Positions 11,854 through 24,600 of a stretch of 64,000 bases of DNA are shown here, one piece after another (the stretch's first letter is position 1; each line of letters opens with the position of its first letter). Where the stretch lies: contig NC_083507.1 in assembly GCF_032362555.1 (NCBI RefSeq), positions 9,179,001-9,243,000 on the forward strand. Direction: 5' to 3'. The position numbers were made by a program, and so were the translations under genes. The DNA comes from Amyelois transitella (Eukaryota; Arthropoda; Insecta; Lepidoptera; Pyralidae). The notes under the pieces are model-generated. The model saw only the letters and a list, made by a program, of their open reading frames with translations, was not told the DNA's origin and made no database searches.

Positions 11854-14800
11854 ATGGCTTATCGTAAATGCTGTGTTGGTGGTTGTGTATCTACCAGCAA
11901 GACTCATTGCCTTTTTAATCTTCCCAAAGATGATGGTTTAAGAAAATTATGGCTGTCTTTTTTGATACCCACCAATGTGGAACTAAGTGGTTTGTCGAAA
12001 GATCAGTTGGTGAATAAGCGTGTCTGCCACGACCACTTTGACCGATATCAATTTGACGGAATGGGTAACCGTCTTAAAAATGGCTATCCATGTTTATTTA
12101 CCCCAAAAGAAATATACCATGGGGTTCCTCTTAGTGCTTGTGGTAAGTGAAAACAGAATGCCATGAAACGTCTGTTTAAAATTTCATATTTGACACTTAA
12201 CTGTTTAACAGGAAAAGAGAATGCTTAGATGGTTTGGTCATGTCGAGAGGATGAATGAAACCAGATTAATAAAATAAACAAAGGAAGTGTCAATGGGACT
12301 GTTGTTGTAGGAAAGCCTAGACGAACGTACCTTGTTCAAATCTACGTCTTCTTAACTGTTTTAAATTATTTATTTAGTCATAAAAATTATTTAAGGTGTT
12401 GGTGGTCGGTTAAATCAGTAAGGTGCCTGATTTGCATGTAGCGCAAATAGGCACAGGTTGGAATCCTACCCTTGACTTTTTAATAAGTTATTTACAATTG
12501 GTTTGAATACAAATTGATGCTCTTACAGTGAGTCTTACATTGTGAGAAAACCTGCACATTCAGGCAACAGAATGTGTAACCATGATCAATCTTATATGGG
12601 TTCTGTTCCACTGCAAAGGTTGTGGAGGTCAGACATGAGTTGTTTCATGTAAAAACCTGAGTCACCCAATCCAGGATCTACATATTGTCAAAGGCACAAC
12701 CAGGACTAAAGCCAGAAGGAAGAAGAAGTTTTAAAAGTTATTTAGAATATGTTATGAAGTTTTTCTTTTAATTAATTATTTGTATAATACAACATATGTA
12801 TATATTATAGTAACATGTATATCCCTTGTGGGGTAGACAGAGCCAAAAGTCTAAAAAATACTGGAAGGCTACTTTAATATGGCTTCATGATGGAATTGAG
12901 ATTAAAATAGTGGCAGGTTGTTAGCCCACTGTCTACAAGAATAATCCCAAGTTTATAAGCTATTCTTTAGCTGTTGTTTACGACATCCAGGGGAAAGATT
13001 GGAGTGATTCTATTGTAAAGTGCCAGAAACCACATGGCACTTCTGTATAACTCATATAACTTATTATATTTAATTCTAAATAAGAGAACGGTTCAAATCA
13101 AAAGACAGAAGACAAGAAGGAATATTTTTATTGTACCTCTAAATATGTTTTTATATTTTCAGCTGAAGACCATCTGAGTGACCATAATTATGTATTACAA
13201 ATGGACATTGGTGATGAAGATGAGTCTGATGAAAATGACACTTCAGATATTGTTAAAGGTATGAATAACATCAAAGATCACCTATAAAACCAAGTTCGAC
13301 ATAAGACACATTTTTCAGATTCTGTATTTATTTTGAGGAAAAATGCCTAACTTGAGAAACTGCAAATATTTAATACATTTTCCAATACTCATAAGATTAA
13401 ATAAATAATAATTTAATCTTCCCTTCAACTTGCAGTGAAAATACATTTTTTGTATGAATGAATGTTTGTCATGTGATAACATTCTAATTATTGCTCTGAT
13501 TTTGGTAAAATTTAAAATGATCTGTAAATAGAAGTTTTAAGTTTCTAGGGTATCAAACTCAGTTAAATAGTCTTGAGATATACACAATTTTGTAAAAATA
13601 TAACATGTTTGTTTTGTTATGTTAAATTTTTGGTAACAAAGCACATAATCAAAATTTACTGGACTGATTTTGACAAATTTGGAACAGAGACAGATTAGAC
13701 ATTCAAGAACAATATGAGCTATTTTCTTTTCTGGAATTTCTGAATTCAGTGCATTTATAAGATATTTAAATTTAAATAAAATTTCTGAATATTTTATTTT
13801 ATTTCTAGGAAATATTTTTTATGAATCACTGAACTCTCAAGTTCCTAAGGGTTCTCCTACGGTACTTGAAGCAATCAGTCAACTAACAAAGGAAATTAAC
13901 ACAATAATTGAAATGGAAGAAATTGTACCTTCAAAGATGACTACAACATCAGGTACCTATGTTAAAGAAAATATTATACATTACACTCCATATCTTTCCC
14001 ATTCATGTCGTAAAAGGCGATTAATGGACAGGCTTATAACCTTGGGATTCTTCTTGTAGGCTATGGGCTAGCAAACATCACTATTAGAATCTCAATTTCA
14101 TCATAATCCCATACAGTTAAATATAGCCTTGTAGTCTGTTCAAGACTGTTGGCTATGTCAATCCCGCAAGGGATATAGAAGTGACTATATGTTTGTTTAT
14201 ATGTCAGCGATTTCATCTTAATTGCAATTTTGTTGTCTACAGATAATGGCGCACACACTCCCGAAAAGTCGATTTATAGATGCTCCCACTCCAATGATCA
14301 AGAGAAACCAGCCAACTGTGAAAGAACTTCGAGATTACTAGCCAATGAAGACAGTCACCCACAGCGAACTTACAGCAAACCTTTATCATCAGGATTTGTA
14401 AGAAGAAGAAGGGAGGTGAATAGTCTTGGAGACCTAAGGCGACAGAGACGAACTACAAAAGATGCAGGTTCCAAAAAATCTTTAGCAATTCAAGAGGGCA
14501 AGGATGAGTCAATGGCCTCGGTCCTAAAGCATCAAACGCTACTCTTCAATAAGCTGATAGAGATGCAGGAAGAACAGAGCAGAAAAATAGATGAGCTTAA
14601 AGGATCATCGTCGATGTGGTCCATTATAGATAAATCTCATAATTCAGCTCCAGACAGCACTTACATAACAGAGTCTGAGTCAAATATTTCAAAAGCAGAT
14701 GCTCTGGCACAGCAAGGTGCCCATTGCCAAAGGCTGGGTAAAGAGGACTGGAATAATATTCACTATGCACATGTGCAAAAACAGTTTCAGGCCACACCAG

Positions 14801-15255
14801 TATTTTCTTCCCTCAAGGTAAATAACCTGTTAGCAGAAGCAACTCCAAATGTGACATCTTCATCTTTGTTAGAAAAGTTTGATCTTACTTTAGGTGCAAT
14901 CACGAATGGTCTCCTGCAGCAGAGAAAAATATTTGGTGAACTATTTGATAATTTACCTAAAGAGTTGAAACACAAAGAATTTTTTGCCAGCAACTCCAAG
15001 TTCCGAAAGAGCTCTGACGATCTCTTGCAATATGTTTGTGGACGCAGAGCAGAAACTATTCAACAAAGAAGGGATACATACAAAATAAATAATAAATCAT
15101 TACATAAACTAATACACAGCATTCCACCATCAGAAACACATCTTTTTAAAGAACCAGATTTGTCACAAGCGGTAAAAGATCAAGGAGGTATTCAGAAGTT
15201 CTTTCCCTTAAAAAATGCGGTCCGACGTTCATCACGAGTTGACTACAAAACCTGA
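11854..15255 (+). CDS. THAP-domain zinc-finger protein, 513 aa
   Basis: Four exons join in phase: 11854-12142, 13163-13258, 13809-13952 and 14243-15255. Residues 1 to about 90 form a THAP DNA-binding finger: MAYRKCC then C11, the conserved Trp in LRKLW, the second zinc pair VCHDHF, and PCLF in place of the usual AVPTIF box. Exon 2 is acidic (DIGDEDESDENDTSDI). Residues about 265-300 of the last exon form a probable coiled coil (LLFNKLIEMQEEQSRKIDEL). The C-terminal part includes SDDLLQYVCGRRAETIQQRR and IPPSETHLF and has no family I can name. THAP proteins are nuclear DNA-binding factors, often derived from P-type transposases, but no RNase H-like domain is visible here. Introns 1 and 3 are full of repeats. 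Function unknown. Confidence 0.82.
12208..12330 (+). mobile_element. LINE reverse-transcriptase C-terminal fragment
   Basis: The plus strand reads KRMLRWFGHVERMNETRL, the conserved C-terminal block of lepidopteran endonuclease/reverse-transcriptase LINEs, then decays. It lies in THAP intron 1. The same family appears at 62133-62520. Confidence 0.78.
12397..12730 (+). mobile_element. tRNA-derived SINE (family C)
   Basis: The head reads AAATCAGTAAGGTGCCTGA and has a box-B-like GGTTGGAATCC, consistent with a tRNA-derived promoter. A body of about 250 bp follows, ending in GCCAGAAGGAAGAAGAAG, a GAA-rich tail. It lies in THAP intron 1, right after a LINE fragment. A more diverged reverse copy is at about 47585-47850. 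Confidence 0.72.
12790..13041 (-). mobile_element. SINE family A, near full length, older copy
   Basis: Tail at left (TATATCCCTTGTGGGGTAG), head at right (CCACATGGC). Many substitutions relative to the 32629 copy suggest greater age. In THAP intron 1. Confidence 0.85.
13992..14204 (+). mobile_element. SINE family A, 5'-truncated
   Basis: Begins at the CATGTCGTAAAAGGCGAT block and runs to CCCGCAAGGGATATAG and a TATGTTTGTTTATATG tail. It lies in THAP intron 3, ending about 40 bp before the exon-4 acceptor. Confidence 0.82.
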
Positions 15256-15777
15256 AACACGAGTACTACTGGACAAGTTGTTCAGTTCAGTTATTGACAA
15301 ACTGTTTGACAGTGCAAACTTATGGAAGCAATAAGAAAAGTGAAATTAGGGATTGCAATTACTCCCATATCAAACCATGTAAAGTTCTGGAGACAAGCTA
15401 GGAAATCTTTAAAAAACCATGAAGTTCATAGATTCCATCAGCAAAAGAGAATGGTTTATAATTTTAGAGACCATAGAGAGGATAGCTTGCTAGTAAAAAA
15501 TAATTCGGAATATTAACCATCCCTTAGAAATTTATTCTTCTTACCCTGTGAAAATTTTATCAGATCTTGTATAAAGCCAAGCTCTGAAGACTATGTTCTA
15601 AACCTACAAGCTCTCTACTATTATTTCTGCACTGTTGTAAATTATATATTTTTAAAAAAATATTCAATACAGCCGACCTACTAATGCGACACGGAGTAAC
15701 AACAGCTACGTATGCCGATACCCTAAAATAGTAATATACAAAAGAGTAATTTTCATAATAACTTAATATGTCGGTGA

Positions 15778-15945
15778 GGAGAATGGAGCTAACGCGGGAA
15801 CAGTTTCGGGCGATAATTTTTCACAACTTCCCAAGAATCAAAGTATGTAGCTTAAGTGGTCAACGGTTTCAAGGCTCAGTAGAGACAGTCAACGCTTACA
15901 AATCGGCCGTTTCGACTATGCCCTCTTCAGACTGGAATTATTGTT
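15778..15945 (+). pseudogene. Mariner-type transposase N-terminal remnant
   Basis: A 55-codon frame begins MSVRRMELTREQFRA and continues IIFHNFPR, resembling the start of mariner/SETMAR-type transposases (the helix-turn-helix entry LTREQFRAIIFHNF). After about 25 residues the similarity ends. No inverted repeats were found, so this is a relic, not an element. Confidence rests on one short motif. Confidence 0.5.
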
Positions 15946-16189
15946 AGGATCGATCGAATGCAAAAATCATCGATTGCCAGGGACAATCGATCCAAACAAC
16001 GGAAATAAAAAATATTGTATTAATTTTGTAGTTTTTTCTATTACCGATCTTTCCGGTGTGGCCCTCGTAGATGCTCTCGCTGGAGGACACACTCGAAATA
16101 TCATACTGAAATTCATCGCATCTGCTCAAAGCTCTTATCACTGATTGCAGATAAAAATCGCAAAGCAAAAATAATATAGTGAAAAGCCC

Positions 16190-16430
16190 AATTTGAATCA
16201 TATGACTTAATGGTGGATTAAAATAGGCCAAGTTGCTAGCTCCAAGTTTATTAGGCTTTCCTTTGATTCTCTTACAATCTAAACAGGAGAAGGGAAGAAT
16301 CTGGCATTCACTGTTTTTTCCTTGCTATTAGTCTTGCACCAGATAAATTTGCTACTTTTTCCTTAGTCGCTATTTACAACATCCATGGTAAATAGAGGTA
16401 GTGGTCCTATTTTATTAGATTAAATAGATG
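16190..16430 (-). mobile_element. SINE family A debris
   Basis: Two blocks match: about 16205-16265 (TTAATGGTGGATTAAAATAG, GTTGCTAGC, AAGTTTAT) and about 16365-16425 (CATCCATGG, GTAGTGGTCCTATT). About 100 bp of unrelated sequence separates them, so the copy is old and interrupted. Confidence 0.55.
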
Positions 16431-17211
16431 AAGATAGTAGAATCATCCTAGAATTAGGTCTAAGTGGCCCTCCGTCTCTTTTTAATTGGCTTAATTTGAA
16501 AGAATAGAAGTGAACACTCCCATCACATTGTTGTCAATTTTTGTTTTTTCAGTTTCCATTTATAAACCTCCTTGCCTGGCCCAATCTCCTGTAATGTATT
16601 GGCATCACAGATTTAAAATCATTATTGGCAATGCATTTGATTTATGTAAAAAAAAATCATCCACGTTCCGTGACCTTTGCCCATAACAAACCCGCCCGAC
16701 GATCATTCACGCGCTATATGTCAAAGTCAGCGAGTGCTCTGAGCATGCCAAAATGGCTATAATGACAGCTGCAATCATCTGATTTTTGTCTTCTTTCTTT
16801 CTTCTTTGGAAGCGATTTTTTAGTATAATTGAGAAAGAAAAATTAAATTTTATTTGATTTTATTAAAGCTGATTACAGTTTTAAAGCTTAAGACGAAATT
16901 AATATCTCAAAAAATGTATTTGTGTAATTTTGGAGAAGATAATCAATTTTCATTTCTCCACGTAATATTTTACATAATTAATGAGTAATCTGGTGTTTAA
17001 TCGAAGTTCTTGAAGTGTTGAGTTAAGGTAATTATATCTCTTATATTACAGTTCTTTTGGGAAAGCTGTCTTGGGTTTAACTTACCCTTTAACTTCAGTA
17101 ACTTATACTATAGCATTGGTAAGGTTATGCATAACACCTCAAGAAGTAAAAAACTTTTCTCAAACTTGCACAATACTTTACGGTGTTGTAACTTATCATG
17201 ATAACTTTGAA

Positions 17212-18056
17212 GGTTAAACTCTTGAAACGGTCCACCGCCGGAGAGGGGTGGCGAGGGGGGAGGGGGATGGGGGAGGGGGTAACTCCCCCCCTCCCGTGAC
17301 CCCCTCTTGCCGGAAGCCTATAGTTTTTTTTTACGAATTTTTAAAGTTTTCATATAAAAAGTGTGCTAAAGGTCATTAACCGCCAGATGGGCAAGGGGGG
17401 GGAAAGTAAGAAGGGATGAAAGGGGCGAAGGTGAGTTAAACCTAACCTAACCTATACATACTTACTATTATACTTTTTTACTCAGTTTGAACGCTCCGCT
17501 CGCTTCGCTCGCTCCGCTTTGGTGGTTTACACCAACCTAACCTAACCTAACCAAACCGAGTTTGATTTGTGACCAATTTGTTTCTTTTCATTGCGGGGGG
17601 CTATCGCCCCCCGACCCCCCCATGCGGGGGGGCTGCGCCCCCCTGCACCCCCTGCTGTCCGTTTACCGACAGCTACTTTCAAAGTCAGTAGATAATATGA
17701 CAGTAGCACATAACCAAAACGGCGGATTGCGTTATGTTCATAGTTAGTGTCTTTTTTGTTTTTACTTTTAAGCAAAGTTTTTGACTATATTTTTAGTGCT
17801 AAAATATATTAATTAATGTATTGTATATGTTTAATGGACAAACTAATTATTTAATACTAAATTAACACAGTTTACAATGACAAACCGAAAATATTGCGTT
17901 GTTTAGTGCAATTTTTAAGATTTTCAAAAATTCATAAAAAAAAAGGGGGGCTTCCGGCAAAAAAAAAATACTTGGGGGGGGTCCTACAAACCCTCCCCCA
18001 CCCTCCCCACCCCCTCCCCAACCTCTCTGGCGGTGGCCCGTTTTAAGAGTTGAGCC
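17212..18056. mobile_element. GC-skewed inverted-repeat DNA transposon, 845 bp, 8-bp target duplication
   Basis: Inverted termini start GGTTAAACTCTTGAAACGG at left and, on the minus strand, GGCTCAACTCTTAAAACGG at right. They stay similar for about 35 bp, through CCACCGCC and GAGAGG. Both ends abut the same 8-mer ACTTTGAA (17204-17211 and 18057-18064). Just inside lie G-runs at left and C-runs at right, plus further G/C blocks at 17595-17655. The interior has two arrays of CCTAA units (17437-17455, 17533-17553), the insect telomere motif, and a GCTCGCTTCGCTCGC palindromic block. There is no transposase frame. The superfamily is undecided: 8-bp duplications fit hAT or Merlin, and GG termini lean to Merlin. 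Confidence 0.83.
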
Positions 18057-18064
18057 ACTTTGAA

Positions 18065-18437
18065 CTTCACTTTCGATAGGTAACTATTTCTTGTGACCCG
18101 AGATGAAAGCTAGTTAACTTTTTTACTGTAAGATTAATTAACTATGCACCCGATTTTCGCAAATCACAAGCGTTTTATCTTCTGTGTATTTAGGAGAAAA
18201 GTTGCCAGACGAGGATCAATTTTTAATTAAGGGACAATCAGTAAGAATGTATTCACAAAATATTGCACTTTGGAATAGTCACTACAAATATGTTATGGGA
18301 CAATAAAAATGTATAATAAATCCTGTTTTTATTCTGATAATGGTCAATTTATATTGAAATTATTTATTAACAATAACATGCTATGAGTTATTTCTATTAA
18401 AAACATATTCCCATACTTGCAGACATGTGAAAATATA
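18065..18437. other. Upstream of the mitochondrial carrier
   Basis: No frame or repeat. An acceptor TTGCAG at 18415-18420 precedes the first visible coding exon, so an upstream non-coding or short coding exon is likely but was not located. Confidence 0.45.
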
Positions 18438-19829
18438 ATGCCACATGATCCTAAGCAGGAATTGTGTGAGCCCCAGCTTCTGGATAAGAGCTGCCTCAGT
18501 GAAGGAGAGATTGATGTGATGATCCCTGCACCGAGCCTGCAGAGTCCACAAACATGCACAGTGGAACACTGGAAGGAGTTCTTATGTGGAGGTGGTTCGG
18601 CATTTTGCAACATACTGATCAGCTATCCTCTAAACAAGCTCATATTTAGACAGGTAAAAATAATTAATGTTTATTGTCTATATGCCAGGGATGTTTTGCC
18701 AAATTCTGTAACATTTTAAATCACCATTGGTTAACATGATATTTTGTAGAACAACCTTCAGTTGCAAGGTGTCAAGGTGAGCATAAAATAACAAATATAA
18801 TAGATGACATAGAACAGTCTATTGATTTTAAAGTATGTTATTAAAATGTCAAACATTAAATTTTGTTACATATTATGTAACAAAAATATTATCATAAAAA
18901 TAATAAAGAAAATAAATATAACATGTTGAGTTTATATTTAATAATATTTCTTACCTAGTACTTGAACAAAAAGGCCCGGCTTGAAACAAAGTGTGCAATG
19001 CAATACACAAAAATGATTAGGAACTAGAATAATTGCACTAAAGTAATGATATTAAAATTTTTGTGCTGTGTAATATTTCATCTAAGTCTGTTTTCTGTTT
19101 CAGATGATGCACGGGGTAGAAACAATGAGTGCTTTGCACCAACTGAGGAAAGAAGGATTAGTGTTTCTCTACCGGGGAATGCTGCCACCTCTCATGCAGA
19201 GAACACTCTCAATGTCTCTCATGTTTGGAATTTACGACGAATGTCTGCAGCCATTACTGAAGCATGACGTCAACCCCTACGCTGCTAAATCAATAGCCGG
19301 CATAGTGGCCGGCTGTGTCGAGGCGACGCTAATGCCATTTGAAAGAGTACAAACTTTACTTATCCATCCAAAGTTTCACCAAAAATTCAAAAATACTGCA
19401 GATGCATCGAGACACATTGCTAGGTATTATGGTATCAAAGAGTTCTACAGAGGACTTGGCCCCATTTTATTAAGGAATGGGCCCTCCAATGCTATGTTTT
19501 TTATAATTCGCGATGAGATGCGTATGCGTCTTCCCAAGCAAGACAATGTTTTTTATCAGAGTGTGCAACATTTTCTGGCCGGAGCCTCTATAGGTGCATT
19601 CCTGAGCACACTGTTCTATCCCTTGAATGTTATCAAGATTGCTATGCAATGTCAACTGGGTGGTCCACACAGGACAATAGCATATGAATTTAGGTATGTT
19701 TTAGGCAAACGCGATTGGAAATTCTCAAATTTCTATCATGGAGCATTACTTAATATCTCACGAGCGTTTTTGAGTTGGGGTATAATAAATGCTTCATATG
19801 AAATATTTACGAAATTAATATACTGCTAG
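18438..19829 (+). CDS. SLC25A51: SLC25A51-like mitochondrial NAD+ carrier
   Basis: Mitochondrial carrier of the inner membrane; the SLC25A51/52 group imports NAD+ into the matrix. Two exons join in phase 0: 18438-18653 and 19104-19829, giving 313 residues, close to the usual 300. The three carrier repeats are visible through their degenerate signatures: YPLNKLIFRQ (end of exon 1), PFERVQTLL (mid exon 2) and YPLNVIKIAMQ. Group-typical blocks include LYRGMLPPLMQRT, EFYRGLGPILLRNG and SWGIINASYE near the C-terminus. The ATG at 18438 is the first in frame after an acceptor at 18420, and the N-terminal 45 residues are not conserved, so the start is provisional; an upstream exon could add residues. 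Identification of the group is firm; transport function is inferred from the family. Confidence 0.92.
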
Positions 19830-21630
19830 TCAAATTGCTTGCATGATTAGTATTATGATTCAGTGTTTCGCGAGCTTGTTTTGTTATTTATTTGAATAAG
19901 TGACTGGTGCTGTGGTGTATTAACAAATGTGTTTAAAAGGGTATCATTTACCTAGTGATTTGTGTTTGTAATATATCATTTCGGAAAATGCTCATTTGAA
20001 TTGAAATTGCACATGTGAAATACACAAACACACATTTTTAGCAAAATCAACACAATGACTGTTGTTGTTCAAGCAAAATGTTCTTTGAACCGAAGTATTC
20101 CTTTTAGTATAAGCAGCATTGTGTACCTATGCCTAACGGTTTTCTATTTATTGTATAGTTTATTTTATGTTTACGCCATAACTTATATGTTTTTACTATC
20201 ATAATTGAAGCATTTACACAAATGTAAATACCATTGATATGTTTTATATTCAGTGATAATTATAATTATGAATGGTTACAAGTGTGAATATATTTAGGAA
20301 ATTATTTAAAGAAGCATAACATGTTTTATTTCAGTTAATCGAGATCCAATATTTTCGGAATTCAATCAGAAAATATCATGACACATTTTTCAACCCTACG
20401 AAATCCTTTAGTGCTATATTACTCATTCCTAAAGCTCACGAAACCATGACAATACGATAATGATTATTTTTATAACTTGACTTTTTGATGATGTTGATTC
20501 AGAAGCAATAACGCCGCCACTGTCCTAATTATCCTAATTGGAGACAATCAAAAAATAAAAAACATTGGGTCATGTCAAGCAATCTAATATATTATGTTTT
20601 GCGTGCTATCAGTACCTACATTTAGGTAATCTTTGATTTCAATTAACTTACGTAAACATCTATAAATAAATTCTGCCACATCACCAATGCATTATGCAAT
20701 CTACCAATCAGCTAAACAAATTCAAAGTTAATAAACACCAAACAAGATTTGTAAACTTAATTAAATGTTTCGTTGATTTAACAAATCTTAGATGCATGGT
20801 CGATGACCTTTATCTTAAAACCGGACCATAAGCTCCGAAGCCTTACAAAGGGCAAACCTTAGACTGCGTATCCAATAAAGTGGAGAGTAGAAAAGTGGTG
20901 AGTGTTTCCCCTGAAGCGGAGCGGAGGAAACCGGTGGATATAAGTTATAGTTACTCTGCCCTGTCCTGCCCCACTCTGCACCATTTATCCACTAAGAAAT
21001 TAGCATGTTACATAATTCACTCTCCACTGACTTGTTTTCATTGAAGTGGAACGGAGATTTCTATCTATGAACTCATCACATTACCCACCGCACTAGTGGT
21101 AACAACATTCGCCACTAGTGTGTTGTTTTGTATTCAGTTATTTCTTTGATAGGCTAATTACAAACTCGACCTCGTACAGACTTCCGACGGTGGGTCATAT
21201 AATTGCAGTGCTATAAACTGCAAATATAGGACTAAAGTCCATTGAGATGAAGGATCATTTATGTTACAATCATAGAAGTTAAAAGGTAATGTAGCTACTG
21301 AATCAAATAGTCATCATAAACTAATTTTATAATATTTTGTTATGTCATTGCCAATTAAATACAGCTTATCATAATCATAGTAAACTAATCTATATGAAAT
21401 TTTTTATCACATTTTTAAGTTACACGTTATCGTGCTATTACTGTTTAAAATGTAATTCATTGCCGCATCTGTTGCTGATAAATTCAAAATTTACACTATG
21501 TAAGATTCCCGCAGATAAATTCGCGCAACCGCAAAATAAAATTTTGTGTTTTTAATTTCGTGCAAGCCGAAACTGATTTCCTACTTCTACTTTGTGTAAA
21601 CATGCGTTTAGGTTTAGTTAAATGTTACGG
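19830..21630. other. Convergent intergenic region
   Basis: Lies between the 3' ends of the carrier (+) and the first SDR gene (-). It is AT-rich with no credible frame. A small perfect inverted pair CACTAGTGG/CCACTAGTG sits at 21091-21099 and 21112-21120. About 20870-21060 is purine-rich and looks repeat-like (GTGGAGAG / CTCTCCAC), but I cannot name it. Confidence 0.45.
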
Positions 21631-24600
21631 TTAACCAAGTATTTCTTTCGGTGGATCACTTTCACCAAATGCTTTGTAATTTGATAGGTTTAACACTTTA
21701 ACAGTGTGGTCCAGGAATCTTGTAGCGAGGTCTTCGTCCTGGCACAACTTGGAAGGTTGCTTCACTGCGCAGTCACTAAAAATTAGGATTAAATAAATCT
21801 CTGTTTAAGAGTTAAAATAAATATTATGCACTACTTAACAGCTTTATTACGAAAGCTGAACAGCTTTGGGTGGTTCCGCGGATTACAATAATCCTATTAC
21901 CGATTTACATCAATGATAATGTTGACGTTTACTAAAGCTCAGCTTCAAGTATTTTTCCCGTTCCAGTATTTTATGATCTATTTACTTGCGATTTTTTAAC
22001 AATTCAGTTAATTAAGTAGTCAAGATTTTGCAACTGATTCAGTTGGAGAAAAACTAGTAGGTATATCACTACATACTACATACATACATACATACATATA
22101 ATCACGTCTATATCCCTTGCGGGGTAGAGAGAGCCAACAGTCTTGAAAAGACTGATAGGCCACGTTCAGCTGTTTGGCTTTATGATGGAATTGAGATTCA
22201 AATAGTGACAGGTTGCTAGCCCATCGCCTAAAAGAAGAATCCCAAGTAATTATATAAGCATATCCTTTAGTCGCCTTTTACGACATCCATGGAAACGAGA
22301 TGGAGTGGTCCTATTCTTTTTTTTATTGGTGCCGGGAACCACACGGCACTACATACTTAGTATAATAAAGTCGCTTCCTGCGTCTGTTCCTTTGTACTAT
22401 GTAGGCTTAGACCTTTAAAACTACACGACGGATTTTGACGCAGTTTTTTAATAGTTAGAGTGATTCAATAGGAAGGTTTATATGTATAAATGATACCCGT
22501 GCGAAGCCGGGGCGGGTTGCTAGTTGTTATTATTTTCTGTGTAAAGTATGTACCTACCTGTAATAAAGTCCGCTCTGCTCCGCACAAGTCTCGTCTACAG
22601 CGCAAAATATGGACGTTTGAGCGCCACATTTCACCGACTTCAAAAATGGTCCCATCATGTAGTTAAAGGCAAATGTAGCTCCAAACCCAACTGTCTGATT
22701 GAAGTTTCTACCAATATCAGTCCTGATCACGCCAGGATGCAAACTGTATGTGGTCACGTTATCGATGTTCATTTCCTGTAAAGAAATTAGGATGATGAAA
22801 ACGTCCGCATTCTACAAATAGGTAAGTACTTATGTATCTAACCCTTTTTAAAATATATAGCTACTTTCAATAAATGTGTACATTATCTATGAGCGTCAGT
22901 ACCTAGGTAGGCAACCTATTACAGAAATCTGAAATTGATTATTTCGATGAATTTCTTTTTCGGATTTGTTGTTTTAATTATTATTTTTTTTATTATGGGA
23001 ATATCTATAGCATTCTTCGCTATCAAAATACTGATAATAGAACTTACTTTAAGTTTTATTGCGAGTCCCTTGGCAAAAAGGACATTAGCGGCCTTGCTGT
23101 TAGCATAAGCTATTTTAGGGTCATATGGCGTTTTCTCGAAATTTAAGTTGTCGAAATCAAACTCACGAACATCTGTTGAAAAGTGAGAATAGCACTATAA
23201 TAAGGTAGACATACTTACTTAGTTAAAAAACAATGTAAGCGACTAAAACCAGTGTACGTAATCCGTCCTTGGAAGTCTAAAATTTGGGAAAGCCCAACCC
23301 AATTACCTCGTTATTTTATTGGTGTTTAGGTACATGTTACCATTATAATATAAAGCGTCGATAAAAGTCGATATTTTCAAGGACATAAATACCTATTTAC
23401 CGACTGTGTAACAATAACACGAAATAATTGGAACTCTATCATAGGTAGGTAGGTATTATGCACAAATAAAATAGCTTATTAAGGCTTCATACCTAGGTAG
23501 GTAGGTAGGTACCTTCCTACTTATTTTAAATCATCGTGATCGTGATATATAGTAGATATCTACCTAGTTATGTGACATACATAACTAAAGCTAAGTACCT
23601 ACTTAGTCAAATGCCTTTACCAAAATTGAGTAAGGTGTACCAAAAATCGAGTCATCGTAATGAGTTGTCCAGATTCAAGGTGAACATGTTCCAAAATTGT
23701 CACTATTACATATACAAACAAAGTTTACATATTATCGCGTATATGTTGCCTCTGTCACATACCTACCTACTTAGGTGTAGAATATGATCAGTCATGTAAA
23801 TATACAAAATTGCTTCGAATCACCCAGAAAACACTAGAATGATTTTTGTCCATCTTTATAGAATAAAAATCCAATTTCTAAGTATCCATAAGTTCCTTTG
23901 AATAAGTCCAGACCGTAGGCGCCTATATAAGTACCTAGGTAATTAGGTACTTACTTATACGCACTTTGTGTGCTTGTACCTAATTATCTATGACAGATTT
24001 TTACTTTTGGATTTGGCCTGGACTACTGGATACTGTTTTATTATTCTCTAAAAAGAATTGGATCAGCGGTTTAATTGTGTGGTGTGAGGTCAAACGATAA
24101 TGTTATCATCACCTTCATTTGGCTACGATATATGTACCTATAGGTATGTTATCTATAGATTTATTTTGTAATGTTATAAACTCTATCTTACCTTTGTGTA
24201 ATAAAGAAGACACACAAACTACTCTCGAAGGACCAGATTTTATCAGCCTCGGGAGCAACAATAACGTCAATAATGCGTGTCCAAAATGATTGGTGCCGAT
24301 TTGCAACTCAAAGCCATCCTCTGTTTTGCCCTCTGGAGTATACATGATACCCGCATTATTTACCAAAATATTTATATTCGGCTCAGATTCCAAGATGCGG
24401 CCCACAAATTCACGAACAGATTTTAGACTAGACACGTCTAATTTTTCAACAATTAAGGTTCCCAAATTCGTTTCGGATTGCCTCTCTGTTTCAATTTCTT
24501 TTTTGGCTGCCTCAGCTTTGTTTGTATCTCGACATGCCATTATAACCCGAGCTCCTGGAAAAAGATCGACCGTTCTTAAATAAAACCTCTCTCTCGACAT

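Larger units (their letters stand above)
15256..17211. other. Intergenic stretch after THAP
   Basis: Holds the THAP 3' region, a mariner transposase remnant at 15778-15945 and SINE debris at 16190-16430. A 65-codon frame at 15322-15516 has no recognisable features and probably lies in the 3' UTR. From 16430 to 17211 I see nothing definite. Confidence 0.5.

Noticed and set aside
17437-17553. True interstitial telomere from a chromosome fusion
   Set aside because: The CCTAA arrays are only three or four units long and lie inside a defined transposon with an 8-bp target duplication.
22078-22523. CRISPR-like or satellite array from repeated blocks
   Set aside because: Repeats are dispersed single copies of SINE and Helitron, not regularly spaced units; the genome is eukaryotic.
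23440-23520. Functional significance of TAGG/TACC runs
   Set aside because: Similar short microsatellites recur throughout the window (24655, 25244) and look like background sequence of this genome.
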